DNA from: Methylobacterium iners | GTDB taxonomy: Bacteria; Pseudomonadota; Alphaproteobacteria; Rhizobiales; Beijerinckiaceae | Assembly (NCBI RefSeq): GCF_022179305.1 | Contig: NZ_BPQP01000033.1 | Span: 1 to 64,000 of the forward strand | Length of the DNA: 64,000 nt | Reading direction: 5' to 3' | In this document: one piece after another, positions 37,150-44,775 of the stretch | How positions within the stretch are numbered: position 1 is the first letter of the stretch | Layout of the letters: each line of letters opens with the position of its first letter | Translations under genes and position numbers: made by a program | Notes under the pieces: model-generated | Seen by the model: the letters and a program-made list of their open reading frames with translations, nothing else | Told to the model about the DNA's origin: nothing | Databases searched by the model: none

Positions 37150-37614
37150 ATGTCCAATGCATCCGATCCTGGCTACTGGGACCGGCTCCAACGTGGAGCG
37201 CGTCGGGACATGTCGAAGAACCTGGGTCATCGCCTGCGGGAGCAGGATGCGGAGCGCCAGCGGACCGGCCAGGAGGCGGTGTGGGCGCGCGAAGCGCTGA
37301 CGCCGGAAGCCTACACGGAGAACGAGGCGAAGCTCGCCGCCCTGTTCGAGAGGGCCAAGAGCTCCGTGACCTATGCCGTCAGCCGCAACCGGACGGTCAA
37401 GCGGGTCACCATGGACGATGCGCCGCCCTTCGTGATTTCGGAGAAGCTCCCCAGCAACCCGAAGCACCCCTACCACCACATCTTCAGGGATTACGATGCC
37501 TGGGGCGAGGAGAACGGCCTGATCCTCGATTTCCGCTACCAGCACGATGGCGGCGGGCTGCGCGGATGGTACGAAATCGCCTTCGTGCCGCGCTGGGACC
37601 TGTCTTCGGCATAG
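37150..37614 (+). CDS. Conserved-looking protein of unknown function
   Basis: 154 residues from ATG 37150 (MSNASDPGYWDRLQRGARRDMSKNLGHRLREQDAERQ). It has a basic helical N-terminal third and a more folded C-terminal half (VTYAVSRNRTVKRVTMDDAPPFVISEKLPSNPKHPYHHIFRDYDAW...LDFRYQHDGGGLRGWYEIAFVPRWD). No domain was recognised and there is no signal peptide. The alternative start at 37072 lacks a ribosome site. Standalone between divergent and convergent neighbours. Confidence 0.65.
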   Translation: MSNASDPGYWDRLQRGARRDMSKNLGHRLREQDAERQRTGQEAVWAREALTPEAYTENEAKLAALFERAKSSVTYAVSRNRTVKRVTMDDAPPFVISEKLPSNPKHPYHHIFRDYDAWGEENGLILDFRYQHDGGGLRGWYEIAFVPRWDLSSA

Positions 37615-37719
37615 GGTCCGACGCTTGGTAGGCCCTCCCTCTGATGAACTCGTCAGCGCGTGCCCTCCCTTGCGAGGAGGAGTTCGGGATGGGGTGGTCC
37701 CGCCTAGCGCCGAGCAGGG

Positions 37720-38580
37720 TCACGCGAACCGTTTCGCGCCGGCCACGCACAGCACCACCAAGGCCGTCACGAAAACCATCGTCCAAGCGATCGGCTCACC
37801 CAGGAGCAGCCCCGCGAGCGACAGTCCGAAGAAGGGCTGGAGCAACTGGAGCTGGCCGACGCCGGCGATGCCGCCGAGCGCCAGCCCGCGGTACCAGAAC
37901 ACGAAGCCCACCAGCATGCTGAACACCGAGACATAGGCGAGCCCGGCCCAGGCCGGCAGCGTGATCCCGGCCCACACCTCCGGCAGGCTCGCCAGCGCGA
38001 CGACCGCCGTCACGGGCAATGCCAGCATCAGGGCCCAGGAGATGACCTGCCAGCCACCGAGCCGGCGGGACAGCGTCGCGCCCTCCGCATAGCCCAGGCC
38101 GCAGAGCAGGACCGCCGCCACCATCAGGAGATCGCCGGCAAGCGAGGCGCTGCCGGTCTGCGCGAGCGCGAAGCCCGCGACCAGCGCGGCGCCGGCGACG
38201 GAGAACAGCCAGAAGGCCGGCCTCGGCCTCTCCCCGCCGCGCAGGACGCCGAAGAGCGCGGTCGCCAGCGGCAGCAGGCCGATGAACACGATCGAGTGCG
38301 CCGAGGTCATATGCTGGAGCGCCAGCGCCGTCAGCAGCGGGAAGCCGATCACGACGCCCAGCGCCACGATGGCGAGCGAGCCGAGGTCGCCGCGGCCCGG
38401 GCGTCTCTGCCTGAGCGCCAGCAGCAGCGCTGCCCCGAGCAGGGCGGCGATAACCGCCCGGGACGACGTCAGGAAGACCGGCGTGAAGCCGCCGACCGCG
38501 ACGCGCGTGGCCGGCAGCGAGCCGCTGAAGATGATCACGCCGAGGAGGCCGCTGCCCCAGGCATCCGTCGTGCGCCGCAT
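37720..38580 (-). CDS. EamA/DMT-family permease
   Basis: 286 residues with about ten membrane helices in two EamA repeats. The first starts LLGVIIFSGSLPATRVAVGGFTPVFLTSSRAVIAALLGAALLL. The second starts LLMVAAVLLCGLGYAEGATLSRRLGGWQVISWALML and ends with AGVGQLQLLQPFFGLSLAGLLLGEPIAWTMVFVTALVVLCVAGAKRF. This is a drug/metabolite exporter of unknown substrate. Monocistronic. Confidence 0.9.
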   Translation of the reverse strand: MRRTTDAWGSGLLGVIIFSGSLPATRVAVGGFTPVFLTSSRAVIAALLGAALLLALRQRRPGRGDLGSLAIVALGVVIGFPLLTALALQHMTSAHSIVFIGLLPLATALFGVLRGGERPRPAFWLFSVAGAALVAGFALAQTGSASLAGDLLMVAAVLLCGLGYAEGATLSRRLGGWQVISWALMLALPVTAVVALASLPEVWAGITLPAWAGLAYVSVFSMLVGFVFWYRGLALGGIAGVGQLQLLQPFFGLSLAGLLLGEPIAWTMVFVTALVVLCVAGAKRFA

Positions 38581-38702
38581 CGCTGTCCCTTCGACGCCGA
38601 ACGATAGGGCCGGAGGGGTCGGTCAGGGCAGGGACGGTGCCGCACGGTTCGACCGAACTGTACGGCTCGATGAGCCCGCACACTTGGACGCCGAGGGCGC
38701 GG

Positions 38703-39548
38703 TCAGGGTGGACCGAACATCGCGTAGCCGACGGGAAACCGTCGGTTCAGCTCGGTGAGTGTGTCGGGCCGGATCGCCGCCACCAGCAGCATCTGGTATC
38801 CGGGATCGGCGCAGACGAGTTCCCTCGGGTCGTCCGCCCGCGCGAAGGCTGCCAGCGCCGTGCAGAGATCAGGTGGCGGGTATTTCACGCGATAGTGGCA
38901 CGTCACGCTCTCGCGGCGATCTTCGATCGGGAACGTGACGACGGCCTCCCCCTCCCAATCATCGCGCGGCAGGGTGACGAGGACGTCGGGCTCGCCCACC
39001 TCGTGACCGAGCGACGTCAGGATCGACGCGGTGATCGCGGCAAGAAGCTCGCCGTCGTATTCCACGTGGACGGGAATGAAAGTGATACGACGCGGCTCGA
39101 AGCCATGGTCGTGAAGGGCGGCCAGCGAGGCGAGCGCCTCGAGGAAGCCGACGGGCTCCCCAGGAAAATAGTGCTGCGCGGCGTCCCACATCGTCCCGGC
39201 ATCCACCTCGCCCGGGGTCAGCGCCCCGGCACTCTCGAGCGCTGCGATCGTCGTCGCGAGAGCGTGCCGTTCCTCGGATGTCGGCTCGCCGAAATCATCG
39301 TCGGCGCTGCGCGGTACGGGGAGGACGGCCGCCACCTCGCCACCGCTTCGCCGGACGACGCTCGGTCTTCCTGGCCCTTGCGTCGTCGGGCTCTTCCGCA
39401 AGGCTGCGCAGCCGAGCCCGACGAAGCCGGCGCAGAGCGCGAGGCAGATCCAATCCGTCAGGTCGAGTGGCCGCGATAAGGCGACGATGGCCAGCCCCGA
39501 CAGCGCGAAGAAGGCCGTCGCGCCGTAGAGTTCGCGTCTGGATGCCAG
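38703..39548 (-). CDS. Two-TM protein of unknown function with unusual start
   Basis: The C-terminal 232 residues are readable from TTG 39401 (RKSPTTQGPGRPSVVRRSGG...). They contain DAGTMWDAAQHYFPGEPVGFLEALASLAALHDHGF and ITFIPVHVEYDGELLAAITASILTSLG, a folded domain I do not recognise. The frame stays open upstream to a TAG at 39621-39623 and encodes two membrane helices (ELYGATAFFALSGLAIVALS; DWICLALCAGFVGLGCAAL). There is no ATG or GTG in that extension, but CTG 39548 follows GAGGAGGCGAAG, a reasonable ribosome site. I therefore give the longer form, with the start uncertain. Confidence 0.5.
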   Translation of the reverse strand: MASRRELYGATAFFALSGLAIVALSRPLDLTDWICLALCAGFVGLGCAALRKSPTTQGPGRPSVVRRSGGEVAAVLPVPRSADDDFGEPTSEERHALATTIAALESAGALTPGEVDAGTMWDAAQHYFPGEPVGFLEALASLAALHDHGFEPRRITFIPVHVEYDGELLAAITASILTSLGHEVGEPDVLVTLPRDDWEGEAVVTFPIEDRRESVTCHYRVKYPPPDLCTALAAFARADDPRELVCADPGYQMLLVAAIRPDTLTELNRRFPVGYAMFGPP

Positions 39549-39792
39549 CTTCGCCTCCTCGTCATCGCGCGACCCGCGGCGTGACGTCGTGCGAGCGGCG
39601 GCTTTCGACCGGGCTTTCCCCTAGCGGTCCTTTACGGCGTCGCAGTGGCCTTGCGCCGGAAGCCTGACTTGAGCAGCGCCGCCAAGATGCCGTGCTTCGT
39701 CAGCCCGTCACGGGCCCTTCCGCCCGCCCGCGAGGCTCGGCGGCGAAACGCGACGGGTCGGTCCGGGACGCGACCGAGAGGGGTCCGCCGAC
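39549..39792. other. Intergenic gap, nothing recognised
   Basis: From the likely start of the two-TM protein to the end of the PRISE-type gene there is ordinary GC-rich sequence. I see no RNA, repeat or good terminator. Confidence 0.5.
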
Positions 39793-40857
39793 CTACGGGA
39801 TGATGCGCGTGGCTCGCAGCCGCGCGAACAGGTCGAGGAAGGCGTCGTCGGTGGGCTGATAATCGAGGAAGCCGAACCGGCGACTCTTGCTCATGTCGGT
39901 CACGACCTCGATCGGGCGGCCGAGATCCGCATCCGTGTGCCAAGCCGAGGCGAGACGCCCGAGATCTGGCTCGGCGAGGCCGTGCCGGGCCGCGAGATCC
40001 GCCCAGAGAGGTGCATCGCCCTTCATCTGCGCCTCCAACGGACGGACCGTCCCGTCGAAGGGAACCGGTTCCAGACCGAACCACTCCGCGATGCGGACCC
40101 ACATCCAGCTCCAGCGGAAGACGTCGCCGTTCACGACGTTGAAGGCCTGGTTGCGCGCCGCCGGCGTGGCGGCGGCCCAGGCGAGGTGGCGGGCGAGCAG
40201 CCGCGCATCCGTCATGTCGGTCAGGCCGTTCCACTGGGCGGCCGAGCCGGGATAGCGGAACGGCTGGCCGGTCTCCCGGCAGAGGGTGGCGTAGGTCGCC
40301 AGGGTCACGCCCATGTTCATGGCGTTGCCCAGCGCGTAGCCGATGATTGTGTGCGGCCGGTGCACGCTCCAGCCGAAGCCGTCCCGTTCGGCCGCGGCGA
40401 AGACCTCGTCCTCCTGCGCGTAGTAGAAGTTCTCGACGTCGAGCCGTGGCTGTTCCTCCCGGAACGGGGTCGCCGGCAGGGCGCCCTGTCCGTAGGCCTC
40501 GAAGGGGCCGAGATAGTGTTTGAGCCCGGTCACGAGACCGACATGGGTCACGCTTCCGCCGGGGCGCAGGGCATCGAGCAGGTTGCGCACCATCGCTGCG
40601 TTGACGCGGATGTTCTCCGCCTCCGTCGGCTGGCGCAGCCAGGTCGTGATGAAGACGTGACTCGGGCGAAGCTGTCCAACCGCACTCGCCAGGCCGGCCG
40701 GGTCCGTGAGGTCGGCCGCGACCGGCCGGACCCCCGCGATGTCTGCGGGAGGGCGCCGCGCGAGCCCATCCACCGACCATCCGGCCTGTACGAGGTGCCG
40801 GGCCAAGTTGTTGCCGACAATCCCGCTCACCCCGGCTACCAAGGCCGCTCCGTTCAT
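39793..40857 (-). CDS. PRISE-type SDR (progesterone 5-beta-reductase/iridoid synthase-like)
   Basis: 354 residues from ATG 40857. ALVAGVSGIVGNNLARHLVQAGWSVDGLARRP is the extended-SDR NADP-binding loop of the PRISE group. Typical of it are HVGLVTGLKHYLGPFEAYGQG, FYYAQEDEVFAAAERDGFGWSVHRPHTIIGYALGNAMNMG, and FNVVNGDVFRWSWMWVRIAEWFGLEP. Tyr in FYY serves as catalytic residue in relatives, which reduce enones. The bacterial substrate is unknown. Divergent from the TAXI-like gene. Confidence 0.88.
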   Translation of the reverse strand: MNGAALVAGVSGIVGNNLARHLVQAGWSVDGLARRPPADIAGVRPVAADLTDPAGLASAVGQLRPSHVFITTWLRQPTEAENIRVNAAMVRNLLDALRPGGSVTHVGLVTGLKHYLGPFEAYGQGALPATPFREEQPRLDVENFYYAQEDEVFAAAERDGFGWSVHRPHTIIGYALGNAMNMGVTLATYATLCRETGQPFRYPGSAAQWNGLTDMTDARLLARHLAWAAATPAARNQAFNVVNGDVFRWSWMWVRIAEWFGLEPVPFDGTVRPLEAQMKGDAPLWADLAARHGLAEPDLGRLASAWHTDADLGRPIEVVTDMSKSRRFGFLDYQPTDDAFLDLFARLRATRIIP

Positions 40858-40942
40858 CGTCGTCTCCGCTGGCTTGTTGACGGGCCGAAGCCGCGGCGCG
40901 GACGGGGTTTGCGCACCGACCGGCCTGGGCGAAAGGGTGTGA

Positions 40943-42289
40943 GTGACGATGTCAAAGCATCCGCGGAGACGGGAGTTCCTTCTTCTCGCCATCACCATCC
41001 TCCTGGTGCTGGCGGCGGCGGGCGCCGTCTACCTGTCACAGGCAACGACCCTGACGGTCGCGGTGGCGCCCAGCGGCGGCACCGAGCCGGCGCTGATCAA
41101 GGCGTACGCGGAGGCGCTGACGCGGCGCGGCAAGAGCGTTCGCCTCAAGATCCTGCCCTTCGACGGCGTGCGCGAGAGTGCCGAGGCCCTCCAGGCCGGC
41201 AAGGCCGACCTCGCCGTGGTGCGACCCGACGTGTTCCTGCCTCAGAATGGCCTGACCCTGGCGATCCTCCGCGATCAGGCCCTGATCATCGCCGCCCCCT
41301 CCGCCTCGGGGATCGACGCCGTTCCCGGCCTCGCCGGCAAGCGTCTCGGGACCATCGCGCGGCGCGGCGCCGATCAGATGCTGATCAAGACGGTCATGGA
41401 GCATTACGGCCTGAGCCTCCTGCCGGAGCCCGCAACCGAGGCGCCGGGGGAGAAGAGCGTCGCCCTCGTTCCGGTCGAGGAGGACAAGCTCGCCCAGGCG
41501 CTCGCGGACAAGCAGATCGACGCCGTCGCCCTACTGACCACGCCCACGACGCCGGCCGCTCAGCGGATCGTCGGCAGCGTCGGGGCGGCGGGCCCGGACG
41601 GGAAGATCAACCTCTTCGGCGTCGCCGACGGTCCCGCGCTGATCGAGCGCTTTCCCCGGCTGCAGGCCGTCACGGTGGCGGCGGGGCTTTTCGGCGGCGA
41701 TCCGCGCACGCCCGAGAGCGACCTGTCGACGCTCGGCGCGTCCTACCGCCTGATGGCCCGCTCCACCCTCTCGCGCAGCGTGGCGGCCTCCGTGACCCAG
41801 CACCTGTTCGAGATGCGCAGCGGCCTGGCCACCGAGGTGCCGGCCGCCAACTACGTCCTGGCGCCGAGCTACGACACGACGGCGGCGGCCACCAGCGCCA
41901 GGCTGCCGATCCATCCCGGCGCCATCGACTATTACGAGCGCGAGCAGCAGAGCTTCATCGAGCGCTACGAGACCTGGATCTACCTCGTCGCCTTCCTCGG
42001 CGGCGGCGTGGGCTCGGCCCTGGCCTGGCTCCGGCAGCGGGTGTTCCGGCTCAGGCGCGAGCGCATCGAGGTGGCCACCGAGCGCCTGCTCGACATCCAG
42101 TCCGAGGCGCGAAGCGGGGTGGATCAGACAAGACGCGAGGCGCTCGCCAGCGAGATCGACGATCTGGCTGCCGAGATCGTCCGCCACGCGGTCGAGCGGC
42201 CGACGGAGCTGCGCACGATCGAGGCCGCCGCGATAGCCGTCGACACGGCGCGCTCAACCGTGAGACGAGCATCGGGAGAGTGGGCGTAA
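40943..42289 (+). CDS. TAXI-family TRAP-type binding protein with membrane anchor
   Basis: 448 residues; GTG 40943 and ATG 40949 are both possible starts after GAAAGGG. An N-terminal helix (REFLLLAITILLVLAAAGAVYLS) is a signal or anchor. TLTVAVAPSGGTEPALIKAYAEALTRRGKSVRLKILPFDGVRESAEALQAGKADLAVVRPD is the TAXI (NMT1-like) binding fold. After about residue 335 comes a second TM helix, WIYLVAFLGGGVGSALAWL, and a charged helical cytoplasmic tail. No TRAP permease gene is adjacent, so it may sense rather than transport. Confidence 0.8.
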   Translation: MTMSKHPRRREFLLLAITILLVLAAAGAVYLSQATTLTVAVAPSGGTEPALIKAYAEALTRRGKSVRLKILPFDGVRESAEALQAGKADLAVVRPDVFLPQNGLTLAILRDQALIIAAPSASGIDAVPGLAGKRLGTIARRGADQMLIKTVMEHYGLSLLPEPATEAPGEKSVALVPVEEDKLAQALADKQIDAVALLTTPTTPAAQRIVGSVGAAGPDGKINLFGVADGPALIERFPRLQAVTVAAGLFGGDPRTPESDLSTLGASYRLMARSTLSRSVAASVTQHLFEMRSGLATEVPAANYVLAPSYDTTAAATSARLPIHPGAIDYYEREQQSFIERYETWIYLVAFLGGGVGSALAWLRQRVFRLRRERIEVATERLLDIQSEARSGVDQTRREALASEIDDLAAEIVRHAVERPTELRTIEAAAIAVDTARSTVRRASGEWA

Positions 42290-42318
42290 GAGCGTCGGGT
42301 CTGGCCCGCAGCCCCGCC

Positions 42319-43392
42319 TCAGGCAGGCCGGACAGGCTCCACGGTGCCCGTCGCCACTCGAGGATCGCGGCGCTGGCGCGGCGGGCCGCTGGCATGGGCG
42401 ACTTCGATGTTGCGGTAGAACTGGCGGGCGCTCTCGGCCCAGGTGTAGCGCAGGGCCTCCTCCCGGCAGCGCTCGCGCGGGATCTCGAGGGCGGCGAGCG
42501 CCGCGGCGCGCAGGTCGGCGTCGAGCACCCCCGCACCCGTCCCGCCGACGACGTCGAGGGGGCCGGTAACGGGGTAGGCCGCGACCGGCAGGCCCGAGGC
42601 CAGGGCCTCGAGGAGCACGATGCCGAAGGTGTCCGTGAGGCTCGGGAAGACGAAGACGTCGGCGGCCGCGTAGATCGCGGCGAGCTCAGCCCCGGTCTGG
42701 GTGCCGAGGAAGCGGGCGTTCGGGTCGATCCCGGCGAGACGCGCCCGGTCCGGCCCGTCGCCAACGACGACCTTGGTCCCGGGCAGCGAGAGATCGAGGA
42801 AGGCGCCGAGGTTCTTCTCGACGGCGAGCCGCCCGACGAACAGGAAGATCGGCCGCGGCAGCCCGGCGAGCGCGTCCGAGGCCTGCGGACGGAAGAGCTC
42901 CGTGTCGACCCCGCGCGTCCAGCGCAGGAGATTGGTGAAGCCGCGGGCGGAGAGATCCCGCTCGAGGGAGGGCGTCGAGACCATGGTGCCGCTCGATGCC
43001 CCGTGGAACCGGCGCAGCCAGGCGTAGCTCCAGGATTCCGGCACGGGCGCGCGGGCGGCGAGGTATTCGGGAAAGCGGGTATGGTAGCTCGTCGTGAAGG
43101 GTCGGCCATGCGCGAGGCAGTAGCGGCGGGTGGCGTAGCCGACCGTCCCCTCCGTGGCGATATGGACGTGGGTGGGGTTGAGGCCCGCCCAGCGCCGCGC
43201 GACCTTGGCCTTCGTCGCGTAGGAGAGGCGGATTTCCGGATAGCCCGGCAGCGGCACCGAGGCGAAGTCCTGGTGCGTCAGGAACACGGTCTCGAAGCCG
43301 AGCTGGCGGCCTGCCGCCGCCATGTGCTCCAGGGAGCGCACGACGCCGTTCACCTGCGGATGCCAGGCGTCGGTGGCGATGAGAAGCCTCAC
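42319..43392 (-). CDS. Glycosyltransferase family 4 (mannosyl/glucosyltransferase-like)
   Basis: 357 residues from GTG 43392. The GT-B start is RLLIATDAWHPQVNGVVRSLEHMAAAGRQLG. PTHVHIATEGTVGYATRRYC and LRWTRGVDTELFRPQ follow, then the GT4 donor site PIFLFVGRLAVEKNLGAFLDL, VVVGDGPDR, and the EX7E region SLTDTFGIVLLEALASGLPVAAYPVTGP. Relatives transfer sugars to diacylglycerol or phosphatidylinositol. It overlaps the upstream metallophosphatase gene by four bases, pointing to a shared lipid or glycolipid pathway. Confidence 0.88.
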   Translation of the reverse strand: MRLLIATDAWHPQVNGVVRSLEHMAAAGRQLGFETVFLTHQDFASVPLPGYPEIRLSYATKAKVARRWAGLNPTHVHIATEGTVGYATRRYCLAHGRPFTTSYHTRFPEYLAARAPVPESWSYAWLRRFHGASSGTMVSTPSLERDLSARGFTNLLRWTRGVDTELFRPQASDALAGLPRPIFLFVGRLAVEKNLGAFLDLSLPGTKVVVGDGPDRARLAGIDPNARFLGTQTGAELAAIYAAADVFVFPSLTDTFGIVLLEALASGLPVAAYPVTGPLDVVGGTGAGVLDADLRAAALAALEIPRERCREEALRYTWAESARQFYRNIEVAHASGPPRQRRDPRVATGTVEPVRPA

Positions 43393-44222
43393 GCGACGGC
43401 CCGGCGCCCTTCGAGGGGGGCGTCGGCCGCCACGATTCCCGCATCGACCGCGCGCGCCCGCAGCAGGCTCGGATAGTGCAGGACCTCCATGCGGCCGTCG
43501 TAATGCTCGACGATGGCGGTGCAGGACTCCACCCAGTCGCCGGTGTTCAGGTAGGTCAGGCCGCCGATCTGGCGGTTGGCCGCGTGGTGGATGTGCCCGC
43601 AGATGACCCCGTCGGCGCCGACGCGCTTGGCCTCGGCCGCGAGCAGCTCCTCGAACTTGCCGATGAAGTTGACGGCGTTCTTGACCTTCAGCTTGGCCCA
43701 GGCCGAGAGCGACCAATAGGCGAGGCCGAGGCGGCGGCGCACGGTGTTCACGTAGGTGTTCACGAACAGCGCGAAGGTGTAGGCGCCGTCGCCCAGGAAG
43801 GCGAGCCACTTGGCGTGGCGCACCACCATGTCGAACTGGTCGCCGTGGATCACGAGGTAGCGCTTGCCGTCGGCCGCCTCGTGCAGGCGGTGGTCGGCGA
43901 CCTCGATGCCGCCGAAGGTCATGCCAATGTAGTCGCGCAGGAACTCGTCGTGGTTGCCCGGCACGTAGACCAGGGTCGAGCCCTTGCGGACCTTGCGCAG
44001 GAGCTTCTGCACCACGTCGTTGTGGGCCTGCGGCCAATACCAGCCGGACTTGAGCTGCCATCCGTCGACGATGTCGCCCACGAGGTAGATCTCGTCGGCG
44101 TCGTAGTCGCGCAGGAAATCAAGGAGGAGCCCGGCCTGGCAGCCCTTGGTGCCGAGATGCATGTCGGACAGGAAGAGTGTCCGCACCCGCGTCGTCGTCT
44201 CAGCGTCTTCGGCCACGAACAC
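43389..44222 (-). CDS. UDP-2,3-diacylglucosamine diphosphatase-like metallophosphatase
   Basis: 277 residues. The calcineurin-type metal motifs are complete: FLSDMHLGT, YLVGDIVDGW, VPGNHDEFLRDY, VIHGDQFD and GHIHHAANRQI. It resembles LpxH/LpxI-group and Rv-type UDP-2,3-diacylglucosamine hydrolases but carries a long insert (FVNTYVNTVRRRLGLAYWSLSAWAKLKVKNAVNFIGKFEE). The glycosyltransferase gene that follows is translationally coupled, so a glycolipid rather than lipid A role is possible. Confidence 0.82.
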   Translation of the reverse strand: MFVAEDAETTTRVRTLFLSDMHLGTKGCQAGLLLDFLRDYDADEIYLVGDIVDGWQLKSGWYWPQAHNDVVQKLLRKVRKGSTLVYVPGNHDEFLRDYIGMTFGGIEVADHRLHEAADGKRYLVIHGDQFDMVVRHAKWLAFLGDGAYTFALFVNTYVNTVRRRLGLAYWSLSAWAKLKVKNAVNFIGKFEELLAAEAKRVGADGVICGHIHHAANRQIGGLTYLNTGDWVESCTAIVEHYDGRMEVLHYPSLLRARAVDAGIVAADAPLEGRRAVA

Positions 44223-44450
44223 CTCCGGGCTTCTCGAAGCTCGCGCCGAGCCAAATCGGATTTCCGTATCACTTTGATGACGCAGTGCGGGAGGGCTTGG
44301 TCCTGCTATCCAAGGCGAGAGTCATCCAGCTCTGAGACGCCGAAACGTCGGAGGGTTGCCGCACCCACAATTTTTTGAGTCGTCCGGACAAGTTTTTTCC
44401 GTTTTCCTTCCTGCGGGAACCCCGGCATAGTCCGGCCCAAGGTGACCCGC

Positions 44451-44477
44451 CGGGCACTGCGCGAAAGCGCATGCCCG
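44451..44477 (+). promoter_or_regulatory. Hairpin with GNRA tetraloop in the sgaA leader
   Basis: CGGGCA-C-TGCGC-GAAA-GCGCA-TGCCCG forms an 11-bp stem with one bulged C and a GAAA loop, a very stable RNA hairpin. Flanking GTCCGG/CCGGAC-type complements could extend it into a larger fold. It has no U-tract, so it is not a terminator. Confidence 0.6.
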
Positions 44478-44529
44478 GAGTCCGGCAAGGCGGCCGGAAC
44501 GATCACCGGAGACAGGAAGGACGGTGCCT

Positions 44530-44757
44530 ATGGCAATCGGAGCGCGCGTAACCGCGCGACCCGGCCCAGGGATGCAGGCTCAGGACGCACGAGCGCTGTC
44601 GCATGCCGTGATCGCCGTTGCCTTCGCTGGTTTTCCCATGATCTTGGTCGCAGCCCGGGTCGCTTCGAGGCAGGAGCGTGCGCGGTCGGCCCGTCGGCAT
44701 CGTTGCCGGACATTCATCCCTTCGAGCATCGCACAGGCGTTCGGCTCGACACGTTAA
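44530..44757 (+). CDS. Candidate small leader ORF before sgaA
   Basis: ATG 44530 stands 8 bases after AGGAAGG. The frame of 75 codons (MAIGARVTARPGPGMQAQDA...) ends 18 bases before the sgaA start. It contains one hydrophobic stretch (SHAVIAVAFAGFPMILVAARV) and an Arg-rich tail. Third-position GC is lower than in neighbouring genes, which argues against selection as a protein. Translation could still couple to sgaA. Confidence 0.3.
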   Translation: MAIGARVTARPGPGMQAQDARALSHAVIAVAFAGFPMILVAARVASRQERARSARRHRCRTFIPSSIAQAFGSTR

Positions 44758-44775
44758 GGAAACCGGAGAGACATC

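Larger units (their letters stand above)
44223..44775 (+). promoter_or_regulatory. Serine-cycle upstream region (leader of sgaA)
   Basis: This 553-base region precedes the serine-cycle genes. It starts with A/T-rich parts (TTGATGACG near 44275; AATTTTTTGAGTCG and AAGTTTTTTCCGTTTTCC near 44370-44410), suitable for promoter and LysR-type operator sites. In known methylotrophs the LysR regulator QscR binds upstream of sga. It continues with a structured, GC-rich stretch (44415-44530) and a small open frame to 44757. Exact sites cannot be assigned from sequence. Confidence 0.5.

Noticed and set aside
37630-37690. Third family B repeat after the unknown 154-residue protein
   Set aside because: CCCTCCCTTGCGAGGAGGAG and GGGATGGGGTGG recall the family, but no clear paired arms remain; at most a remnant.
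44414-44528. Cobalamin riboswitch upstream of sgaA
   Set aside because: Only scattered short matches; the length is about half of normal and the conserved GCCACTG and final box are not intact. Kept only as a structured leader finding.
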